Positions 10,498-19,281 are shown, counted from the stretch's first letter. The stretch is DNA of 64,000 nucleotides from Bisbaumannia pacifica (GCF_007989625.1 NZ_BJUK01000016.1:1-64000); one strand, 5' to 3'. Notes: a model not told the origin generated them from the letters alone. Translations and numbers: made by a program.

Positions 10498-11582
10498 CGG
10501 GCGCGAAAGCCACCGGCGCAGGCGGACAGGTAGTAGCGGAACATCCGCCGGGTACGCTCGTTGTAGTTGGCGGCGATCTCGTGCCAGCGCTCGTCCACAT
10601 TGGCTAGCCAGGCCATCAGGGTACGATCGTAATCGGCCCCGAAGTTCTGCCAGTCCTCCATCAGCAGCCGTGCCTCGCTGGTAGCGGCGATATCCGCCGC
10701 CGAGGGCAGTACCCCATTGGGGAAGATATACTTGTTGATCCAGGGATCGGCGGTGATCTCCGAGCTGTTGGAGCCGATGGTGTGCAGCAGGAAGAGGCCG
10801 TCCTCGGCCAGCAGGCGCTCCACGGTGGCGAAGTAGGTGGGGTAGTTGCGGTGCCCCACATGCTCGAACATGCCGATGGAGACGATGCGCTCGAAGTGGC
10901 CCTCCAGTTCCCGATAGTCCTGCAGGCGAATTTCCACCGGCAGCCCCGCGCAGCGCTTCCGAGCCAGGGCGGCTTGCTCCCGGGAGATGGTGATACCGGT
11001 GACCTCGACGCCATGGTGGCGGGCGGCATGTTCGGCGAAGCTGCCCCAGCCGCAGCCGATATCCAGCACCCGCATGCCGGGGCGCAGCTCCAGCTTGCGA
11101 CAGGCCAGCTCCAGTTTGGCCCGCTGCGCCTCGTGCAGGGTCTTGGCCTCCTTCCAGTAGCCGCAGGAGTAGCACATGGTGGGATCGAGCATGCGCTCGA
11201 AGAGATCATTGCCCAGGTCGTAATGGGCCTCTCCGACGATATAGGCGCGGGCCTTGCTCTGCAGGTTGAAGAAGCCCGATTGCAGGCGATACATCAGCCG
11301 CTCGGTGGGGGTATGGGCGCGCTCGCCCAGGCCATGCAACAGCAGACGGCAGGCCATCTCGTCGATGCGATCGCACTCCCACCAGCCATCCATATAGGCT
11401 TCGCCGAGCCCTAGGGTGCCCTGATGCAGCACCCGGGAGAAGAAGTCGGGGTGGTAGACCCGCAGGTCCCAGGGCTGGTTACCGTTGAGGGTGACGCCGG
11501 ACCCGGCCAGCAGCTGCTCGACGATGCGCCTGGCGCGGGTATCGGGCAGGGTGAGGGGGGCGATGCGGCTATCACTGGTCAT
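10431..11582 (-). CDS. cfa: Cyclopropane-fatty-acyl-phospholipid synthase
   Basis: A 383-residue SAM-dependent enzyme that methylenates double bonds of membrane lipid acyl chains, usually at entry to stationary phase or under stress. The SAM-binding motif is VLDIGCGWGSFAEHAA; other family signatures are the HYDLGNDLF and MCYSCGYW stretches and the C-terminal LWQVVFSRG. I chose the ATG at 11582 because AGGAGG precedes it closely; an upstream ATG at 11648 has no ribosome site. The coding end lies next to its own degraded duplicates (10337-10419). Confidence 0.93.
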   Translation of the reverse strand: MTSDSRIAPLTLPDTRARRIVEQLLAGSGVTLNGNQPWDLRVYHPDFFSRVLHQGTLGLGEAYMDGWWECDRIDEMACRLLLHGLGERAHTPTERLMYRLQSGFFNLQSKARAYIVGEAHYDLGNDLFERMLDPTMCYSCGYWKEAKTLHEAQRAKLELACRKLELRPGMRVLDIGCGWGSFAEHAARHHGVEVTGITISREQAALARKRCAGLPVEIRLQDYRELEGHFERIVSIGMFEHVGHRNYPTYFATVERLLAEDGLFLLHTIGSNSSEITADPWINKYIFPNGVLPSAADIAATSEARLLMEDWQNFGADYDRTLMAWLANVDERWHEIAANYNERTRRMFRYYLSACAGGFRARHLQLWQVVFSRGRLGRYDAPR

Positions 11583-11705
11583 GGCGTCCTCCTGGGCCGG
11601 GTGGGCGCGGGCTGGCTGCGCGGCTGCCGTCGACTTAGGATTGAGCATAGTTCAAGGCGCTAAGCCTTGGTAATCAAGGCACTTCCAACATCAGGAGCAG
11701 TGAAA

Positions 11706-12008
11706 ATGCATGTCATGGTGGACCTCTGTGTCGTCCCCCTGGGGGTGGGTGTCTCGGTATCGCCCCAGGTGGCGGCCTGCCAGAAGGTGATCCGGGCCTC
11801 CGGCCTGAGTCATTGCCTGCACGCCTATGGCACCAATATCGAAGGGCCCTGGGACGAGGTGATGGCGGTGGTCAAGCGCTGTCATGAGGTGGTGCACGAG
11901 ATGGGCGCGCCGCGCATCACCTCGACGCTCAAGGTGGGCACCCGCATCGATCGTGTACAGAGCCTGGATGACAAGGTGGCCAGCGTGGAGGCGCTACTCG
12001 AGCGCTGA
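11706..12008 (+). CDS. MTH1187-type thiamine-binding protein
   Basis: A 100-residue small protein of the MTH1187/YkoF-like family (formerly DUF77). Features are the MVDLCVVPLGVGVSVS start, HAYGTNIEGPWDEVMAVVK and GAPRITSTLKVGTRID. Family members form ferredoxin-like oligomers, and some bind thiamine. AGGAG lies 9 nt before the ATG at 11706; the longer in-frame ATG at 11667 lacks one. It is divergent from cfa and 110 nt before fdhA, apparently as a single gene. The physiological role is not established. Confidence 0.8.
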   Translation: MHVMVDLCVVPLGVGVSVSPQVAACQKVIRASGLSHCLHAYGTNIEGPWDEVMAVVKRCHEVVHEMGAPRITSTLKVGTRIDRVQSLDDKVASVEALLER

Positions 12009-12117
12009 GTGTCTCTCACGGATATGGCGATGCCTTATCCTGACACTGGCCGGGTGACAATAGTGGCTAGGCTGATGGCGCGGAAACCGCACAGACAACA
12101 ACCAAAGGAAGCCAGCC

Positions 12118-13311
12118 ATGAGTCAAGCCAACCGCGGAGTCGTCTACAAGGGCCCGGGTGAAGTCGCCGTCGAGTCTATCCCCTATCCGGAACTCGCCAT
12201 CGGCAACCGCAAGTGCGATCACGGCGTGATCCTCAAGGTGGTCACCACCAATATCTGCGGCAGCGATCAGCATATGGTGCGTGGCCGCACCACCGCGCCG
12301 TCCGGCCTGGTGCTGGGCCACGAGATCACCGGCCTGGTCGTCGAGTGCGGCCGCGATGTCGAGTTTATCCAGCCCGGCGACCTGGTCTCGGTGCCGTTCA
12401 ATATCGCCTGTGGTCGCTGCCGCAACTGCAAGGAAGGCAAGACCGGCATCTGCCTCAACGTCAATCCGGCGCGGCCCGGCGCGGCCTATGGCTACGTGGA
12501 CATGGGTGGTTGGGTCGGCGGCCAGACCGAGTACGTCATGGTCCCCTATGCGGACTTCAACCTGCTGAAGTTTCCGGACGCCGATCAGGCCATGGACAAG
12601 ATCAAGGACCTCACGCTGCTCTCCGATATCTTCCCCACCGGCTTCCACGGCTGTGTGACCGCCGGCGTCGGGCCCGGCAGCACCGTCTATATCGCCGGTG
12701 CCGGCCCGGTGGGCCTGGCCGCGGCGGTCTCCGCCCAGCTGCTGGGGGCGGCTTGCGTGATCGTCGGCGACATGATCGAGGATCGCCTGGCCCAGGCCCG
12801 CAGCTTCGGTTGCGAGACCATCGACCTGACCCAGGACGGCGACATGGCCGACAAGATCGAGGTGATCCTCGGCGAGCGGGAGGTCGATGCCTTCGTCGAC
12901 TGCGTCGGCTTCGAGGCCCATGCCTGCGGCTGCAACCATGGCAAGGAGGCGCCGGCCACGGTGCTCAACTCGGCCATGTCGCTGACCCGCGCCGGCGGCC
13001 AAATCGGTATCCCCGGTCTCTACGTGACCGAAGACCCGGGCGCCGCCGACGACGCCGCCAAGCAGGGCGCGCTGAGCATGCGCTTCGGCCTGGGGTGGGC
13101 CAAGTCTCACAGCTTCCACACCGGCCAGTGCCCGGTGATGAAGTACCACCGGCCGCTGATGCAGGCGATCCTGTTCGGCAAGGTCAAGATCGCCGATGCG
13201 GTCAATGTGCAGATGATCACCCTGGACCAGGCGCCTCAGGGCTACGCCGACTTCGATGGCGGGGCGGCGAAGAAATTCGTGATCGATCCCCATGGCAGCG
13301 TGGCGGCGTAA
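12118..13311 (+). CDS. fdhA: Glutathione-independent formaldehyde dehydrogenase
   Basis: A 397-residue zinc-dependent medium-chain dehydrogenase close to the P. putida FdhA type, which oxidises formaldehyde to formate with tightly bound NAD and no glutathione. Catalytic zinc ligands lie in NICGSDQHMV and GHEITG; the structural zinc cysteines are in CGRCRNCKEGKTGIC; the NAD site is YIAGAGPVGLAAA. A GGAAG ribosome site precedes the ATG. Its last codons are repeated downstream (13361-13406). Other long-chain aldehydes may be substrates. Confidence 0.92.
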   Translation: MSQANRGVVYKGPGEVAVESIPYPELAIGNRKCDHGVILKVVTTNICGSDQHMVRGRTTAPSGLVLGHEITGLVVECGRDVEFIQPGDLVSVPFNIACGRCRNCKEGKTGICLNVNPARPGAAYGYVDMGGWVGGQTEYVMVPYADFNLLKFPDADQAMDKIKDLTLLSDIFPTGFHGCVTAGVGPGSTVYIAGAGPVGLAAAVSAQLLGAACVIVGDMIEDRLAQARSFGCETIDLTQDGDMADKIEVILGEREVDAFVDCVGFEAHACGCNHGKEAPATVLNSAMSLTRAGGQIGIPGLYVTEDPGAADDAAKQGALSMRFGLGWAKSHSFHTGQCPVMKYHRPLMQAILFGKVKIADAVNVQMITLDQAPQGYADFDGGAAKKFVIDPHGSVAA

Positions 13312-13406
13312 AATGTAGCTGCCGAGGATGGCCCGCGCCGATGAGCGGCGCGGCCAGCGTATTCCTGGAATTGACCCCCATGGCAGCGTGGCAGCGTAAC
13401 ATTTAG
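13274..13406 (+). repeat. Duplicated 3' end of fdhA
   Basis: The end of fdhA, with stop and trailer (13274-13317, core CCCCATGGCAGCGTGGCG), is repeated at 13361-13406 (core CCCCCATGGCAGCGTGGC), including the TAA stop and a following TAG. The copies are 87 nt apart and the spacer shows no gene. Confidence 0.85.
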
Positions 13407-13415
13407 GTTCATCGC

Positions 13416-13503
13416 AGGGGAGCTCGTGTTCCGGCTGTGCCGAGCGATAGCTAAGGGCGACGGCGTCGCCCAACCGCGCGGAAGAACCCACGCTCCCACA
13501 AAA
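13416..13503. repeat. REP-like palindromic element
   Basis: Two inverted arms, GGGGAGCTCGTGTTCCGG near 13417 and GAAGAACCCACGCTCCCAC near 13481, flank a perfect 17-bp palindrome GGGCGACGGCGTCGCCC (13455-13471). The CCCACGCTCCCACA end resembles REP sequences of pseudomonads. A further GAAGAACCCA copy lies at 13546. A single window cannot show whether it is repeated genome-wide. Confidence 0.5.
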
Positions 13504-13552
13504 CCAGTGACCACCTGGCTAGCTATGACGGCACGCCAACGTGCGAAGAACC

Positions 13553-13579
13553 CAATAAAGCGGGCGGCTTGACCGCCCG
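13553..13579 (-). terminator. Terminator of argP
   Basis: A 7-bp GC stem (CGGGCGG / CCGCCCG) is followed on the minus strand by CTTTATT. It lies directly beyond the argP stop codon. A second perfect 10-bp hairpin (GATGCCCCGC / GCGGGGCATC, 13586-13610) sits inside the last argP codons. Confidence 0.65.
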
Positions 13580-13580
13580 G

Positions 13581-14516
13581 TTATCGATGCCCCGCCTGGT
13601 GCGGGGCATCGTCGTTGGTGGACAGGGGTTCCAGGTGGTCGCCGGCCTGGCGCAGCAGGTGCCGGGTCAGGGCCGCCAGGGTCTCGCCCCCCTGGCGCCA
13701 GTGGTGCCAGTAGAGGGGGACCTCGATCCGGCGTGCTCGCGGTTCGGGGCTGGGCAGCTCCACCAGGCGACCCTCGGCCAGCTCGCGGGCCACCTGGCGT
13801 TCGGGGATCATGCCGTAGCCGAGCCCGGCCAGGGCCATGCCCACGAAGCCCTCGGAGGAGGGGCAGAGGTGGTGGGGAAAGGGCTCATGGAAATCGTGCC
13901 GGGCCAGGTAGCGATGCTGGAGGCGATCGTCCGGTCCATAGACGATGGCCGGGGCGCGGCGCAGGGCGGCGTGATCGAGGCCCTGGGCGAAGTGCCGGGC
14001 GACGAAGTCGGGGCTGGCCAGGGCGCGATAGCGCATCTGCCCCAGGGCATGACTGCGGGCGCCCTGGACCGGACGCGGGCTGTCGCAGAGGCAGCCCGCC
14101 ACCTCGCCGTCGCGCATGCGCTTGAGCGCCACCTCCTGATCCTCCACCAGCAGCTCGAAGAGCAGCCGCTGTTCGCGACAGAAGCTGGCCATGCTGGCGG
14201 GCCACCAGGTGGCCAGGCTATCGGCGTTGATGGCCAGGCGCAGGCGCGTATCCGCCTCGCCCAGGGTCGGTACCTGATCCAGCAGGTCATGCTCGAGCAG
14301 GCGTACCTGGCGAGCATGGTTGAGCAGGCGCCGTCCCACCGGGGTAGGGGCGGGGCGGGGGCCGCGTACCAGCACTGCTTGGCCGAGGCGGGCCTCGAGT
14401 AGCTTGATGCGTTGCGAGACCGCCGATTGCGTCAGTCCCAGCCGCTGGGCGCCGCGCTCGAAGCCGCCCTGGTCCACCACCGCGGTCAGGGCCTCGAGGA
14501 GTTTGTAGTCGAGCAT
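13581..14516 (-). CDS. argP: LysR-type regulator ArgP
   Basis: A 311-residue LysR-family activator. The N-terminal HTH (about 5-60) carries GFERGAQRLGLTQSAVSQRIKLL, close to E. coli ArgP, followed by the NADSLATWW and SSEGFVGMAL stretches typical of the ArgP effector domain. It senses arginine or lysine and activates the exporter gene argO, from which it is divergent with a 97-nt AT-rich spacer. The protein is about 14 residues longer than E. coli ArgP; the extra C-terminal residues (DDAPHQAGHR) are encoded by a perfect hairpin, so the frame may have grown into a former terminator. Confidence 0.92.
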   Translation of the reverse strand: MLDYKLLEALTAVVDQGGFERGAQRLGLTQSAVSQRIKLLEARLGQAVLVRGPRPAPTPVGRRLLNHARQVRLLEHDLLDQVPTLGEADTRLRLAINADSLATWWPASMASFCREQRLLFELLVEDQEVALKRMRDGEVAGCLCDSPRPVQGARSHALGQMRYRALASPDFVARHFAQGLDHAALRRAPAIVYGPDDRLQHRYLARHDFHEPFPHHLCPSSEGFVGMALAGLGYGMIPERQVARELAEGRLVELPSPEPRARRIEVPLYWHHWRQGGETLAALTRHLLRQAGDHLEPLSTNDDAPHQAGHR

Positions 14517-14613
14517 TAGTTTGGCTTATTGAATATTCGGTGAATTAATTTCATTAATTTCAGGTCGCACTCTAGCCTCGATGCCTTCGCTTTGCCATCG
14601 AGGAAAGAGTCAG
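14517..14613. promoter_or_regulatory. argP-argO divergent promoter region
   Basis: The spacer is AT-rich (TTGAATATTCGGTGAATTAA, then TTTCATTAATTT), in contrast to its GC-rich surroundings. It is the expected place for ArgP binding and for the argO promoter. No exact boxes are assigned. Confidence 0.5.
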
Positions 14614-15222
14614 GTGTGGACGTCACTATTGCATGGGCTGGCGGTGGGAGCCGGCCTGATCATCGCCATCGGGGCCCAGAACGCCTTCGTGCTCAATCAG
14701 GGGTTGCGTCGCGAGCACGGTTACCTGGTAGCCGCGATCTGTGCCCTCTGCGACTGGCTGCTGATCGGCCTCGGCGTACTGGGCGTCGGCACCCTACTGG
14801 CTCAACAGCCGGCGCTGATCGCCGTGGCGCGCTGGGGCGGGGCGCTATTCCTGGCCTGGCAGGCGGGGCTGGCGCTGCGTCGGGCCGGCACGGCCCAGGG
14901 GCTGGTGGGGAGGGGCGCGTCGCCGCGCTCCCGCCGAATGGTGATCCTCACCACCCTGGCGGTGACCCTGCTCAATCCCCAGGTCTATCTCGATACGTTG
15001 CTGCTGCTCGGCGCCGTGGGCGCCCTGCAGCCCAGTCCCGGGGCCTTCGTGGTCGGAGCGGCCCTGGCCTCCTGTGCCTGGTTCTTCGGCCTGGTGGGTG
15101 CCGCCGCCTGGCTGGCGCCGCGGCTCGCCAGCCCCTTGACCTGGCGGCTCGTCGACCTGGGCATCGCCGCCATGCTCGGCTGGATCGCCTGGCAGCTGGC
15201 CAGCGGGGCCCTGCTGGCTTAG
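14614..15222 (+). CDS. argO: Arginine exporter ArgO (LysE family)
   Basis: A 202-residue inner-membrane protein with about six transmembrane segments, of the LysE/ArgO family that exports arginine and its analogue canavanine. Signatures are the GAQNAFVLNQGLRREH stretch and the NPQVYLDT motif. I prefer the GTG at 14614: AGGAAAG lies 6 nt upstream and the protein then aligns with the E. coli ArgO N-terminus. The ATG at 14581 would add 11 poorly matching residues. It is controlled by the divergent argP. Confidence 0.9.
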   Translation: MWTSLLHGLAVGAGLIIAIGAQNAFVLNQGLRREHGYLVAAICALCDWLLIGLGVLGVGTLLAQQPALIAVARWGGALFLAWQAGLALRRAGTAQGLVGRGASPRSRRMVILTTLAVTLLNPQVYLDTLLLLGAVGALQPSPGAFVVGAALASCAWFFGLVGAAAWLAPRLASPLTWRLVDLGIAAMLGWIAWQLASGALLA

Positions 15223-15224
15223 CC

Positions 15225-15242
15225 TGTCATGTTTTCTTTACG
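15225..15242 (+). promoter_or_regulatory. TyrR/PhhR-type box 1 upstream of hpd
   Basis: TGTCATGTTTTCTTTACG matches the TGT-N3-N6-TTTACR pattern of the box at phhA/phhR. It begins 3 nt after the argO stop. Confidence 0.6.
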
Positions 15243-15296
15243 CCCTGTCAGGGCGGCGCACCACCCGGAGGGCGGGATAGCGGCGGGATACCCGTC

Positions 15297-15314
15297 TGTC
15301 ACGAAAGCTTTACG
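15297..15314 (+). promoter_or_regulatory. TyrR/PhhR-type box 2 upstream of hpd
   Basis: TGTCACGAAAGCTTTACG shares TGTCACG and CTTTAC with the phhA/phhR box. It lies 72 bp from box 1 and 142 nt before hpd, so two dimers bound here could act together. Confidence 0.65.
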
Positions 15315-15455
15315 CGCGATGGTCGTCGAACCAGGGGCAAGGCCGCCCCGCGGTGCCTTGGTGGCATTCCCGTCACGCCTCCCTGGCCCTAGCCTGTAGC
15401 CATCCCGCCTGGCCGAGGGCCGGGCCAAGACGACACAACAACCGGAGGCTCAATC

Positions 15456-16562
15456 ATGAATGCCGTGGCACAACCCCAGACGACCGCCGAGATCTCATCC
15501 CACAACCCCATCGGCACCAACGGCTTCGAATTCGTCGAATTCACCGCCCCGGATGCCGAGGGCATCGCCGCCCTGCGCGGGCTCTTCACCCAGCTCGGGT
15601 TCACCGAGACTCGCCAGCACCGTTCCAAGCAGGTCTTCCTCTTCCAGCAGGAGGGCGTGAACTTCGTGCTCAACGCCGAGCCGGACAGCCACGCCGCGGA
15701 ATTCGCGCGCATTCATGGTCCCAGCGCCTGCGCCATGGCCTGGAAGGTGGCCGACGCCAAGCAGGCCTATGAGCATGCCCTGGCCAACGGCGCCGAGGCG
15801 GCGGAGAATCCGGTGGGCCCCGGCGAGGTGGGCATCCCCGCGGTCAAGGGCATCGGCGGCTCGCTGCTCTACTTCGTCGACGACAAGCTCGACGACCAGG
15901 GCCGCACCATCTATGACATCGACTTCGAGGCCATCGACGGACGCACGCCCCAGGACAACAGCGTCGGCCTGAAGGTGCTGGATCACCTGACCCACAACGT
16001 GGATCGCGGCCAGATGGACGTCTGGGCGGGCTTCTACACCCGTATCGCCAATTTCCGCGAGATCCGCTACTTCGATATCGAGGGCAAGATGACCGGGCTC
16101 TTCTCCCGGGCCATGACCGCCCCCTGCGGCAAGATGCATATCCCCATCAACGAGTCCGCCGACGACAACTCCCAGATCGCCGAATTCCTGCGCGAGTACA
16201 ACGGCGAGGGGATCCAGCACCTGGCCATGGCCACCGACGACATCTACGCCACCGTCAAGGCCCTCAAGGCCAAGGGCGTCAAGTTCCTCACCACCCCGGA
16301 CACCTACTACGAGAAGGTCGATGCCCGGGTCCCCAACCACGAGGAAAACGTCGATGAGCTGCGCGAGCTGAGCCTGCTGGTCGACGGTGCCCCGGATCAG
16401 GGCGTGCTGCTGCAGATCTTCACCGAGACCGTGATCGGCCCGATCTTCTTCGAGATCATCCAGCGCAAGGGCAACGACGGCTTCGGCGAGGGCAATTTCA
16501 AGGCCCTGTTCGAATCCATCGAGGAGGATCAGATCCGCCGCGGCGTGCTCAAGTCCGACTAA
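15456..16562 (+). CDS. hpd: 4-hydroxyphenylpyruvate dioxygenase
   Basis: A 368-residue Fe(II) vicinal-oxygen-chelate enzyme converting 4-hydroxyphenylpyruvate to homogentisate, the step after PhhC in tyrosine breakdown. Iron ligands are H177 (LDHLTHNV), H255 (IQHLAM) and E333 (FFEIIQRKG). A strong GGAGG lies 10 nt before the ATG. The gene is followed by its own terminator. Homogentisate dioxygenase and later pathway genes are not in the window. Two PhhR-type boxes upstream point to the same regulon as phhABC. Confidence 0.96.
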   Translation: MNAVAQPQTTAEISSHNPIGTNGFEFVEFTAPDAEGIAALRGLFTQLGFTETRQHRSKQVFLFQQEGVNFVLNAEPDSHAAEFARIHGPSACAMAWKVADAKQAYEHALANGAEAAENPVGPGEVGIPAVKGIGGSLLYFVDDKLDDQGRTIYDIDFEAIDGRTPQDNSVGLKVLDHLTHNVDRGQMDVWAGFYTRIANFREIRYFDIEGKMTGLFSRAMTAPCGKMHIPINESADDNSQIAEFLREYNGEGIQHLAMATDDIYATVKALKAKGVKFLTTPDTYYEKVDARVPNHEENVDELRELSLLVDGAPDQGVLLQIFTETVIGPIFFEIIQRKGNDGFGEGNFKALFESIEEDQIRRGVLKSD

Positions 16563-16570
16563 AGCGATAC

Positions 16571-16598
16571 CGCCGCCTCGACTCGAGGTGGCGTTTTT
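16571..16598 (+). terminator. Terminator of hpd
   Basis: A 9-bp stem (CGCCGCCTC / GAGGTGGCG, one G-T pair), loop GACTC, followed by TTTTTG, 8 nt after the hpd stop. Confidence 0.85.
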
Positions 16599-16722
16599 GC
16601 TACAAGTCAGGCCTTAGTGTCAAGCATGGCGAGAAAGACAGACTTTCCATTTGGTCTAATAGCTAGATAGCAACAAATAACGCTAGAATTCCCGACAACA
16701 ACAAGCGCTGTAAGGTATCCCG

Positions 16723-18189
16723 ATGACGACGACAAATGACGCTCCCAAGACCCTCTGGCTTGGGCGATGGGGTTTCGTGCTGGCGGCCACCGGTTCGGCG
16801 GTAGGCCTCGGCAATATCTGGAAGTTTCCCTATATCACCGGCGAGTTCGGTGGTGGTGCCTTCGTGCTGGTCTACCTGGCCTGTATCCTGGCGGTGGGCG
16901 TGCCCATCATGATGGCCGAGATCAGTTTCGGACGCCGCGGCCGCGGTAGTCCCATCGATGCCATCCGGCGCGTGGTACAGGAATCCGGCGGCGGTGGCTT
17001 CTGGTCGCTCTTCGGCTGGATGGCCATGCTCTGCGGCTTCATGATCCTGACCTTCTATGTGGTGGTGGCCGGTTGGTCCTTCTCCTACCTGTGGAAGATG
17101 CTCAGCGGCGGCCTGGTGGGGTCCAGCGTCGATGACATGGCGGCGATCTTCGGCGCCAACAACGCCAATCCCTTCAACCTGGGGGCCTGGAGCACCCTGG
17201 TCACGGTGCTGACCATGCTCATCGTCGGCAAGGGCGTGCAGGCCGGTATCGAACGCAGCGTCAGCTGGATGATGCCGGGCATGGTGGTGATGCTGGCGAT
17301 CCTGATCGGCTACGGCGTCTATTCCGGTGGTTTCGGCGAGGCCTTCGCCTTCCTGTTCTCCTTCAACACCGCGGGCCTGAGCAGCGAGGGCCTGCTGGCG
17401 GCCCTGGGGCATGCCTTCTTCACCCTTTCCCTGGCCTCCGGCGCCATCCTCACCTACGGCGCCTACCTGCCCAAGGGCCACTCCATCGCGCGGACCACCT
17501 TCAGCGTGGCCATCGCCGATACCGTGGTGGCGCTGATGGCCGGCCTGGCGATCTTCCCGATCATCTTCGCCAACGGCATGAGTCCGGGTAGCGGCCCGGG
17601 GCTGATCTTCATGAGCCTGCCGCTGGCCTTCCAGGCCATGCCCTTCGGTACCCTGTTCGGCGTGCTGTTCTTCCTGATGCTCTCCATGGCGGCCCTGACC
17701 TCCTCCATCTCGATGATCGAGGCCACCGTGGCCTGGCTCACCGACAACAAGGGCGTCTCGCGCAAGCAGGCCTCCTGGGGCGTGGGGATCCTGCTGTGGG
17801 TGGTCAGCACCCTGGCGATGCTCTCCTTCAATGTCGGCGCCGACTGGACCCTGGGCGGGCGTAACTTCTTCGACTGGCTCGACTACCTGACCTCGCGCTG
17901 GATGATGCCCCTGGGTGGCCTGGGCATGGCGCTGATGGCCGGCTTCCTGCTGCGCAACGAGCTGTTCAAGGAGGAGCTGGGGCTCTCCAACGCCCAGCAC
18001 GCCCTGTGGCTCTTCATGGTCCGCTACGTCAGCCCCCTGGGGATCGTGCTGATCTTCGTCGATGCCCTGGGCCTGGCCAGCCTCAACCTGGCCGCCCAGT
18101 GGCCCTGGCTGCTGGCCCTGCTGATCGTCATCACCCTGGTCGGCGAGCTGGCCAGCCCGCGACTCAAGCGCCAGCTCTCCCGAGTCTGA
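16723..18189 (+). CDS. Sodium-dependent transporter, NSS/SNF family
   Basis: A 488-residue inner-membrane symporter of the neurotransmitter:sodium symporter family with about 12 transmembrane segments. TM1 carries the conserved GSAVGLGNIWKFPY sodium and substrate motif, followed by GGGAFVLVYL. Bacterial members import amino acids, several of them aromatic or hydrophobic. Its position after hpd suggests tyrosine or phenylalanine uptake, but the substrate is inferred only from the neighbour. The ATG at 16723 has a weak ribosome site (GTAAGG), and there is no clear PhhR box directly upstream. Confidence 0.9.
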   Translation: MTTTNDAPKTLWLGRWGFVLAATGSAVGLGNIWKFPYITGEFGGGAFVLVYLACILAVGVPIMMAEISFGRRGRGSPIDAIRRVVQESGGGGFWSLFGWMAMLCGFMILTFYVVVAGWSFSYLWKMLSGGLVGSSVDDMAAIFGANNANPFNLGAWSTLVTVLTMLIVGKGVQAGIERSVSWMMPGMVVMLAILIGYGVYSGGFGEAFAFLFSFNTAGLSSEGLLAALGHAFFTLSLASGAILTYGAYLPKGHSIARTTFSVAIADTVVALMAGLAIFPIIFANGMSPGSGPGLIFMSLPLAFQAMPFGTLFGVLFFLMLSMAALTSSISMIEATVAWLTDNKGVSRKQASWGVGILLWVVSTLAMLSFNVGADWTLGGRNFFDWLDYLTSRWMMPLGGLGMALMAGFLLRNELFKEELGLSNAQHALWLFMVRYVSPLGIVLIFVDALGLASLNLAAQWPWLLALLIVITLVGELASPRLKRQLSRV

Positions 18190-18217
18190 CGCTCACCCCG
18201 GACGCCTGGCGTCCCGC

Positions 18218-18247
18218 GACCCCCGCCCGGTGCGGGGGTCGTTCGTT
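18218..18247 (+). terminator. Terminator of the NSS transporter gene
   Basis: A 9-bp stem (GACCCCCGC / GCGGGGGTC) with a 5-nt loop followed by GTTCGTTT, 29 nt after the stop codon. Confidence 0.7.
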
Positions 18248-18336
18248 TGGGGGCTTCGTCCGGGCGCGTCGTCCGAGCGCGTCGTCTAAGCGCTTAGCCG
18301 CGACGCCAGGGAGGGTGGCCGGCAGGGGCACGAGAC

Positions 18337-18354
18337 CTTATATTTGGCTATAAG
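18337..18354 (+). promoter_or_regulatory. LysR-type dyad upstream of cobA
   Basis: CTTATATTTGGCTATAAG is a perfect 6-bp dyad with a 6-nt spacer and contains the T-N11-A pattern bound by LysR proteins. CysB is a plausible ligand because sirohaem serves sulfite reductase, but this is inference. The dyad lies between 9-bp inverted arms GGCACGAGA (18327) and TCTCGTGCC (18384), which could fold in the leader. Confidence 0.4.
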
Positions 18355-18414
18355 AAATCCTCTCTATCGATTAAAATAGAATATCTCGTGCCGTTATTCT
18401 CAGGAGTCCGCCCC

Positions 18415-19281
18415 ATGATCGCCAGCGATGAGTCCCCTGCCGATGCCCAACGCCTGGCGCTGCTGCGCGACTTTCCCCGGGGGCAGGTGAGCCTGGTGGG
18501 GGCCGGCCCCGGCGATCCGGAGCTGCTGACCCTCAAGGCCCTTAAGCGGCTGCAGGCGGCGGAGGTGATCCTCCATGATCGCCTGGTCAGCGCCGAGATC
18601 CTCGCCCTGGCCAATCCCCAGGCGCGCCGCCTCTATGTGGGCAAGGCGCGCTCGCAACACAGCCTGCCCCAGGAGGGGATCAACCAGGCCCTGGTGGAGT
18701 GGGCCCGCCAGGGCAAGCGGGTGGTGCGTCTCAAGGGCGGCGACCCCTTTATCTTCGGTCGCGGCGGCGAGGAGCTGGAGACCCTGGTCGAGGCCGGCGT
18801 GACCTTCGAGGTGATCCCCGGAGTCACCGCCGCCGCCGGCTGTGGCGCCTATGCGGGGATTCCCCTGACCCATCGCGACCATGCCCAGTCGGTGCGTTTC
18901 GTCACCGGCCACCTCAAGGACGGTAGCTGCGACCTGGACTGGCCGGCCCTGGCGCGGCCGGGGCAGACCCTGGTCTTCTATATGGGGCTGGGCAGCCTGG
19001 AGATTATCCGCGCCCGGCTGCAGGAGCACGGCCTTCCCGGCGAGACGCCGCTGGCCCTGGTGGAGCAGGGCACCACGGCCCGTCAGCGGGTGCACCGCGG
19101 CACCCTGGCCAGCCTGCCCGAGGCGCTGCGCTCGGGGGTGGTGCGCCCGCCGACGCTGATCATCGTCGGTAGCGTGGTCGGCCTCCATGACCGCCTCGCC
19201 TGGTTCCGCGGCGAGAGCGCTAGCCAGGGCTGGGACGAAGGCAAGCACCCCACGCCGCGAGCCAGCAGCCGGAGCGCCTGA
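18415..19281 (+). CDS. cobA: Uroporphyrinogen-III C-methyltransferase
   Basis: A 288-residue SAM-dependent tetrapyrrole methylase that methylates uroporphyrinogen III at C2 and C7 to precorrin-2, for sirohaem or cobalamin. Signatures are [19 protein letters not shown] near the N-terminus, the [16 protein letters not shown] motif, and [25 protein letters not shown] lies 8 nt before the ATG at 18415. It is a stand-alone methylase, not the CysG fusion. With no cobalamin genes nearby, sirohaem for sulfite or nitrite reduction is the likelier use. Confidence 0.93.
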   Translation: MIASDESPADAQRLALLRDFPRGQVSLVGAGPGDPELLTLKALKRLQAAEVILHDRLVSAEILALANPQARRLYVGKARSQHSLPQEGINQALVEWARQGKRVVRLKGGDPFIFGRGGEELETLVEAGVTFEVIPGVTAAAGCGAYAGIPLTHRDHAQSVRFVTGHLKDGSCDLDWPALARPGQTLVFYMGLGSLEIIRARLQEHGLPGETPLALVEQGTTARQRVHRGTLASLPEALRSGVVRPPTLIIVGSVVGLHDRLAWFRGESASQGWDEGKHPTPRASSRSA

